NCBI GenBank assembly: GCA_031261805.1
Contig: JAISIX010000195.1
Coordinates: forward strand, 1-57,228
Direction: 5' to 3'
DNA from: Mediterranea sp. (in: CFB group bacteria)
GTDB lineage: Bacteria; Bacteroidota; Bacteroidia; Bacteroidales; Bacteroidaceae
DNA length: 57,228 nt
Shown here: positions 52,556-57,228 of the stretch, in pieces
How positions within the stretch are numbered: the first letter of the stretch is position 1
How the letters are laid out: every line of letters starts with the position of its first letter
Made by a program: the position numbers and the translations under genes
The notes under the pieces: generated by a model
Database searches by the model: none
Seen by the model: only the letters and a program-made list of their open reading frames with translations
Told to the model about the DNA's origin: nothing

Positions 52556-54022
52556 TTATTTTCGGAGCCTCGCCACGGGGAGGTTGAGCTGGGTGCGGTA
52601 CTTGGCCACCGTGCGCCGGGCGATGGGGTATCCTTTGGCCTTGAGGATGGTGGCCAGCTCGTCGTCGGTCAGCGGGTTTTTCTTGTCCTCGCCGTCGACG
52701 CACTCCTTGAGTATCTTGCGTATCTCGCGTCCCGACATCTCCTCGCCGTCTTCGGTGAGGTATCCTCCGCTGAAGAAGAACTTGAGGGGGTATATGCCGA
52801 AGTCGGTCTGCGCGTACTTGCTGTTGCTCACCCTCGAGATGGTGGAAATGTCGAGTCCCGTTCGTGCGGCCACGTCCTTGAGTATCATGGGTCGGAGCAG
52901 GGATTCGTCGCCTTCGAGGAAGAAGGGCCGTTGGAGGGCGATGATGGCTTGCATGGTGACGAGCAGGGTGTGCTGGCGTTGCCTGACGGCGTCGATGAAT
53001 CCCTGCGCGGCGTCCATCTTCTGCTTGAGGAACATCAGCGCTTCGCGGGATTCCTTGGACTGGTTGGCCTTGTTCCTGGTATGTTCCTCGACCAGGGTCC
53101 TGAAGTCGCGGCTCATGCGCAGCTCGGGCGTGTCGCCGTTGTTGAGGCTGAGGTTGATGGTGCCGTCCTCGGCGGTCTCGATGATGAAGTCGGGCACGAT
53201 CTGCTCGAAGTTCCTCCCTATGGCCTCGCCCATGGCGGCGCCGGGGCGCGGGGTGAGCTTGGTGATCTCGTCGATGACGAGGCGTAGCGTGGCCTCGTCG
53301 ATGTCAAGCTTCTTCCTCACGCGCTCCCAGTGCTTGCGGGTGAAGTCGTCGTAGCATTCGGCCAGCACGCGTCGCTCGAGGTCGAGGATGGGGTGGGGCG
53401 GCTCCTCTTCCCTGATCCGGCGGCGCACCTGTATGAGGAGGCATTCCTGCAGGCTGCGCGCGCCGATGCCGGCGGGGTCGAAGTCTTGCAGCACGTGTGC
53501 GGCCTCTTCGAGTTCCTCGAGGGTACATTCGGTGCCGGCGTAGATGGCCAGCTCATCGCGTACGGTGTCGAGCGGTTTGCGTAGCAGGCCGTCGTCGTCG
53601 AGCGACCCGATGAGGTAGTCCACCAGTTCGCGTTGGCGCTCGGTGAGGTCGCGTTCGCCCAGCTGTTCTTTTAGGGTCTCGTAGAAGGAGGTGGTGTCCG
53701 AGAAGGGTATGTCCTCGGCTTTCGCGTTCCGCGAGCGGTTGTTCTCCTGGAGCTTGTAGTCGGGGATATCGTCTTCGGTGAGGTAGTCGTCGAGCGAGTC
53801 GTACTCGTTGGCTTCCGTGTCGTCGGTCGTGTATTCGTCGTCGGCCGCGGCCTCTTCCTTGCCCTCCTCGAGGGCCGGGTTTTCGAGCAACTCGGCGCGC
53901 ACGCGGTCTTCCAGCTCCACGGCCGGAAGCTCGAGCAGCTTCACCACGAGGATCTGCTGGGGCGACAGCGTCTGCACCTGTTGTTGCGACTGCGACTGTA
54001 CCTGACGGAAGCTTTGTGTCAT
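52556..54022 (-). CDS. rpoN: RNA polymerase sigma-54 factor
   Basis: 488-aa sigma-54. The Gln-rich region I (FRQVQSQSQQQVQTLSPQQILVVKLLELP) is followed by an acidic region II (about 50-100), the core-binding domain, the helix-turn-helix (LKDVAARTGLDISTISRVSNSKY) and the RpoN box ARRTVAKYR near the C-terminus. It would read -24/-12 promoters with an enhancer-binding ATPase; none of those activators is in this window. Confidence 0.97.
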   Translation of the reverse strand: MTQSFRQVQSQSQQQVQTLSPQQILVVKLLELPAVELEDRVRAELLENPALEEGKEEAAADDEYTTDDTEANEYDSLDDYLTEDDIPDYKLQENNRSRNAKAEDIPFSDTTSFYETLKEQLGERDLTERQRELVDYLIGSLDDDGLLRKPLDTVRDELAIYAGTECTLEELEEAAHVLQDFDPAGIGARSLQECLLIQVRRRIREEEPPHPILDLERRVLAECYDDFTRKHWERVRKKLDIDEATLRLVIDEITKLTPRPGAAMGEAIGRNFEQIVPDFIIETAEDGTINLSLNNGDTPELRMSRDFRTLVEEHTRNKANQSKESREALMFLKQKMDAAQGFIDAVRQRQHTLLVTMQAIIALQRPFFLEGDESLLRPMILKDVAARTGLDISTISRVSNSKYAQTDFGIYPLKFFFSGGYLTEDGEEMSGREIRKILKECVDGEDKKNPLTDDELATILKAKGYPIARRTVAKYRTQLNLPVARLRK

Positions 54023-54044
54023 ATTCCTTTTGCCATTATAGACG

Positions 54045-54052
54045 CGAAAGTA
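54045..54052 (-). promoter_or_regulatory. Possible -7 box (TACTTTCG) of rpoN
   Basis: TACTTTCG on the minus strand has one mismatch to TAnnTTTG, and a TTG lies 22 nt upstream of it. It is 22 nt before the rpoN ATG, within the 75-bp gap after the preceding gene. Confidence 0.4.
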
Positions 54053-54097
54053 ACGTTTTGTCGAGAATATACCTCAATAAGCGGCGATTATTTTCGT

Positions 54098-57061
54098 TCA
54101 GGGCATCATCACTACCCCTTTCTTCTTCTTGCCGTCCATCTTCACCACCACGGGAGTGTCGAAGTGGACGTGGCGCAGGAAGCGCGTCTCTTCCACGGCG
54201 GGCTGCGCGCGGAGGAACTCCTCGTTGTACAGCCCGTCGCCCAGGAAGGCGTTGATGGTGAAGTATCCCACGCCGAAGGAGGTGAGGTTCTGGAAGAAGT
54301 GCGTGCCTTGGCTGGGATCCACGCGGTAGTTGGTCAGCCCCGCCTCCACGATGACGCGCGCGGCGGAGATGCCGGCCCACTTCACGGGTATGCCCAGCCA
54401 GGGGTCGCTGCTGCCCCATCGTCCGGGTCCTATGAGGATGTAGCCTCGGCCACTGTCGACGAAGCGTTGGTTGAGTCGGGCTATCTCGTCGGCTATGGCG
54501 GGGTTGTTGGCGGCGCTGTACGGGTCGGTCTTGACGTAGACGATGTCGTCGATGTCGTCCATGATGCCATGTCCCAGCGTGTTGGCCGAGCGCAGGATGA
54601 GCCGTTCGGGCGCTATGAGGTCGAGGTCTTCCTCGAGCACCTCCTTGGCGTCGACGATGGGGCGTATTTGCAGGAGGTAGAATGTGCCCACCTTCTCTTT
54701 CTCGATGCCGGGCGTGGCGGCGAACTCGATCTCCACGGGGCGCCGCATCTCCTCCTCGCCGTACTTCAGCACCAACTGCAGGATGCGTGCCAGGGGGAAG
54801 GCGTCGTGCTGGAGGATGTTGGCGAAGGTGATGAGCTTGCGGCCTCCGGGATAGAGGCCGGGGCGTATGACCTGGTCGTAGGGGTCGTAGGTCGAGGCGA
54901 TGTAGCGCAGCGATCCGTCGTTCTCGGCCTCCTTCACGGGGAGCTTGAGCAGGTTGAAGCCGTCGTCGATGGAGAAGTCGCGTCCCACGTTCTTCAGGTC
55001 GAGGGCGTAGAAGCGGGTCTGCGTCTCCTTCAGCGCGAGTTCCAGCTCGCTGGTCTGGAGGATCTTGTTGGGATGGTAGGGCGAGAAACGCAATGTCAGT
55101 CCGCCGTCGACGATGTACTTGCCCAGCCCGAGCGCCAGGTTCACGGTGCCCTCCTCGGGCTTCTCGTCGCCCAGCGGGTAGTAGTTGAGCGAGCGTGCCA
55201 CGCCCGACATGGCGGGGTAGTAGCGGTCGCCGTACTGGTTGCCCACCACCTCTTGCAGGATGACGGCCATCTTCTCCTGGTCGATGAGGTTCGACGTGGC
55301 CTGCATGTACGCCTTGCTGTCCTTGAAGTAGACGGAGGCGTACACGCCCTTGATGGCGTCGGAGAGCATGCGGAGCATCTCGTAACGGTCGTCCAGGTAG
55401 GGAATCATGTAGGTGTTGTAGATGCCGGCGAAGGGTTGGTAGTGCGAATCCTCGAGCATCGACGAGGAGCGTATGGCGATGGGCGACTTCACCACGTCGA
55501 AGAAGGTGAAGAAGTCCTCCACGAGGCTGTTGGGCAGTTTTGCCTTGAGGAAATACTTCAGTATGGTGTCGTTGTCGGCGTCGGAGAGGGCTATCTGGTA
55601 GAGGTTGTTGGTCTCCATGAACTCGTCGAACACGTCGGTGCAGAGCACCACCGTCTTGGGGATGACGACGTTGGCCTTGCCCAGCTCCTCGAACGCGGGG
55701 TGGCGCTTCACCATCATGTCGATGAAGGCCAGTCCGCGTCCCTTGCCTCCGAGCGACCCCTCGCCGATGCGGGCGAAGTTGGAGTAGCGGTCGAAGCGGT
55801 CGCGCTTGAACACGGCCACCACGCCCTGGTTCTTCATCTTGCGGTATTTCACGATGGCCTCGAAGATGATTTCGCGATGGGCGTCGACATCCTGGAGGCT
55901 GTTCCAGGTGATGGGCTTGAGAAACTCGGCCACGGGGAAGACGGCGCGCGAGTAGAGCCAGCGGGAGACGTGGTTGCGCGAGATGTGATAGAGGAACGAT
56001 TCGGCGGGGACGGCGAACAGGATGTTCTGCAACTCCTTGAGGTTGCGCACCCGGGCGATCTCCACGCCCGTCTTGGGGTTGCGGAAGATGAAGTCGCCGA
56101 AGCCGAAGTCGTCGGACACGATGCGGCGCAGGTCCACATCCATCTTCTTGGAGTTCTTGTCGATGAAGCTGGCCCCGTACTTGGTGGCGTAGGCGGCGTT
56201 CTCCGTCTCGGACGACTGTATGATGAGCGGCACGAAGGGGTCGTTCTTGCGTATCTCGGCGCACAGTTTGATGCCGGCCAAAGCATCTTTCTCGCCTCGT
56301 TCCACCTTGGGGAAACGTACGTCAGTAATCACGCCCAGGATGTTGTTTTCGTATTTCCGATAGATATCAATGGCCTCCTGATAGGTGCGCGCCAGCACAA
56401 TCTTGGGGCGTCCGCGCATCCGGAGTGTGCGTTGGTGGGCATTCAGCGCCTCGGTAGAGAATTCCTGGCTCTGCTTCAGCACAAACTTATAGAGGTTGGG
56501 AAGGATGGAGGAGTAGAAACGGATGCCATCCTCCACCAGCAGGATAAGCTGCACGCCCACCTCCTTCACATCGTGCTCAAGATTGAGCTTGTCCTCCATC
56601 AGCTTGATGATGGATACCAGCAGGTCGGTGTTGCCCAGCCAGCAGAACACGTACTCGAAGGCGCTCAGGTCCTCGCCCGTGATGCGCTGCGTGATACCGT
56701 GGCTGAAGGGGGTAAGGATGACGATGGGGATGTGCGCGTAGCGCTCCTTGATGTGACGTCCGATGTCAAAGCTGTCATTGTCGCTCGTGCTGGGCATACA
56801 GATGACGAGGTCGTAGGGCACGCTTCGCAGCTGTGCCAGCGCCTCCTCCTCGGTAGACACCTGCGAGAACCGCGGCGGGTAACGAAGCGAGAGTGAGGTG
56901 TACTCATTGAATATCTTCTCGTCGATGCGTCCGTCGTCCTCCAGCATAAAGGCGTCGTACGGGTTGGCTATCAACAAGATGTTGAAGATGCGCCTCGTCA
57001 TCAGGTTGGCGAACTGCGTATCCTTGAAATAAAGCTGGTTGAGTTTATACTTGCTGAGCAT
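54098..57061 (-). CDS. PEP-synthase/PPDK-like protein with N-terminal receiver-like domains
   Basis: 987-aa protein. Residues of about 20-150 and 165-330 each look like a response-regulator receiver fold (FNILLIANPYDAFMLEDD...; LILLVEDGIRFYSSIL... with GVITDVRFP at the phospho-acceptor position of the second). From about 430 on it has the ATP-grasp nucleotide-binding part of PEP synthase/pyruvate phosphate dikinase: GSLGGKGRGLAFID, SPIAIRSSSMLEDS, GTFYLLQIRPIVDAKE. The swivelling phospho-His domain (TSDHGG-like) and the PEP-binding barrel are not seen. It may be an ATP-dependent pyruvate- or polysaccharide-phosphorylating regulator. The ORF-track start is a TTG that overlaps the -7 box; ATG 57061 is preferred. 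Confidence 0.8.
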   Translation of the reverse strand: MLSKYKLNQLYFKDTQFANLMTRRIFNILLIANPYDAFMLEDDGRIDEKIFNEYTSLSLRYPPRFSQVSTEEEALAQLRSVPYDLVICMPSTSDNDSFDIGRHIKERYAHIPIVILTPFSHGITQRITGEDLSAFEYVFCWLGNTDLLVSIIKLMEDKLNLEHDVKEVGVQLILLVEDGIRFYSSILPNLYKFVLKQSQEFSTEALNAHQRTLRMRGRPKIVLARTYQEAIDIYRKYENNILGVITDVRFPKVERGEKDALAGIKLCAEIRKNDPFVPLIIQSSETENAAYATKYGASFIDKNSKKMDVDLRRIVSDDFGFGDFIFRNPKTGVEIARVRNLKELQNILFAVPAESFLYHISRNHVSRWLYSRAVFPVAEFLKPITWNSLQDVDAHREIIFEAIVKYRKMKNQGVVAVFKRDRFDRYSNFARIGEGSLGGKGRGLAFIDMMVKRHPAFEELGKANVVIPKTVVLCTDVFDEFMETNNLYQIALSDADNDTILKYFLKAKLPNSLVEDFFTFFDVVKSPIAIRSSSMLEDSHYQPFAGIYNTYMIPYLDDRYEMLRMLSDAIKGVYASVYFKDSKAYMQATSNLIDQEKMAVILQEVVGNQYGDRYYPAMSGVARSLNYYPLGDEKPEEGTVNLALGLGKYIVDGGLTLRFSPYHPNKILQTSELELALKETQTRFYALDLKNVGRDFSIDDGFNLLKLPVKEAENDGSLRYIASTYDPYDQVIRPGLYPGGRKLITFANILQHDAFPLARILQLVLKYGEEEMRRPVEIEFAATPGIEKEKVGTFYLLQIRPIVDAKEVLEEDLDLIAPERLILRSANTLGHGIMDDIDDIVYVKTDPYSAANNPAIADEIARLNQRFVDSGRGYILIGPGRWGSSDPWLGIPVKWAGISAARVIVEAGLTNYRVDPSQGTHFFQNLTSFGVGYFTINAFLGDGLYNEEFLRAQPAVEETRFLRHVHFDTPVVVKMDGKKKKGVVMMP

Positions 57062-57085
57062 TGTGGTGTTATTCTCCAATTGCGC

Positions 57086-57093
57086 CAAAGTTA
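57086..57093 (-). promoter_or_regulatory. -7 promoter box (TAACTTTG) of the PPDK-like gene
   Basis: TAACTTTG on the minus strand matches TAnnTTTG exactly, with TTG 21 nt upstream as a -33 element. It lies 24 nt before the ATG at 57061 and shows that the more upstream TTG start in the ORF track would overlap the promoter. The rest (57094-57228) shows no gene. Confidence 0.65.
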
Positions 57094-57228
57094 AGCATCT
57101 TTTTCCGAAACAGACAACGGTATGCCGATAAATCTTTTACCAAGGACAAGATGTGATGATCCTATCCACACGTTCATATTCAATTCCGCACGTAGATTTA
57201 CGGCACAGGAAAGAATTAGTTAAGAAAA

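Noticed and set aside
54036-56264. 742-aa minus-strand ORF overlapping the PPDK-like gene
   Set aside because: Arg/Pro/His-rich alternative frame of the same strand; the motif-bearing frame is 54098-57061.
53981-56896. 971-aa + strand ORF antisense to the PPDK-like gene
   Set aside because: Low-complexity Val/Gly/His-rich shadow of GC-rich coding on the other strand; the minus-strand ORF has clear domain motifs.

Overview
The window looks like a chromosomal segment of a GC-rich member of the Bacteroidales. The evidence is a SusE/F-like plus SusG-like lipoprotein pair with an acidic stretch after the lipobox cysteine, several TAnnTTTG-type -7 promoter boxes, a Bacteroidetes-sized IspG (612 aa), and a dcw cluster of the Bacteroides arrangement. 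No tRNA, rRNA, CRISPR array, phage gene or transposase was recognised.

Layout. (1) 1-2555, + strand: the end of a SusE/F-like protein, a strong hairpin terminator, and a surface GH13 alpha-amylase. (2) 2889-25436, + strand: one long, tightly packed run of 20 genes (ATGA overlaps at most junctions) forming an aryl-polyene/flexirubin-type pigment cluster. A tyrosine ammonia-lyase supplies the aryl starter and a PaaK-like adenylating enzyme may activate it. Two ACPs, three active-site-complete ketosynthases, a Cys-less ketosynthase-like protein, a ketoreductase, two hotdog dehydratases and a thioesterase build the polyene. Methyltransferases, LpxL-like and PlsC-like acyltransferases, a GT2-DUF2062 protein, a LolA-like carrier, a lipoprotein and an MMPL exporter probably tailor it and move it to the outer membrane. 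A phytoene-desaturase-like flavoenzyme, a C45-type Ntn hydrolase and a polysaccharide deacetylase are embedded. A small secreted protein follows at 25491-26060, with its own promoter. (3) 26061-26900: non-coding repeat island. (4) 26901-42965, - strand: the dcw cell-division and peptidoglycan cluster (mraZ-rsmH-ftsL-ftsI-murE-mraY-murD-ftsW-murG-murC-ftsQ-ftsA-ftsZ-yqeY-like), without murF, with two TGGGN MraZ-type boxes in front of mraZ. (5) 43234-45817, + strand: nadB and a CaCA-type cation antiporter. (6) 45818-47240: second repeat island with an ATPase gene remnant. (7) 47241-57061, - strand: a PF09820/PF08011-type AAA protein of more AT-rich composition, then ispG, purE, gcvH, a PAP2-like membrane protein, rpoN, and a PEP-synthase-like protein with receiver-like N-terminal domains.

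Two things stand out. The first is the pigment cluster, with unusual fusions: MMPL-acyltransferase-methyltransferase, a ketosynthase with an extra thiolase-like half, and GT2-DUF2062. The second is a set of non-coding arrays with an almost exact 22-24 bp period, whose units have dyad symmetry but a different core sequence in each array. They lie at 2657-2810 (just upstream of the pigment promoter), 8657-8817, 26068-26203, 26292-26346, 26603-26756, 46443-46558 and 46932-47195. Related copies of several of them occur in both repeat islands, 20 kb apart.
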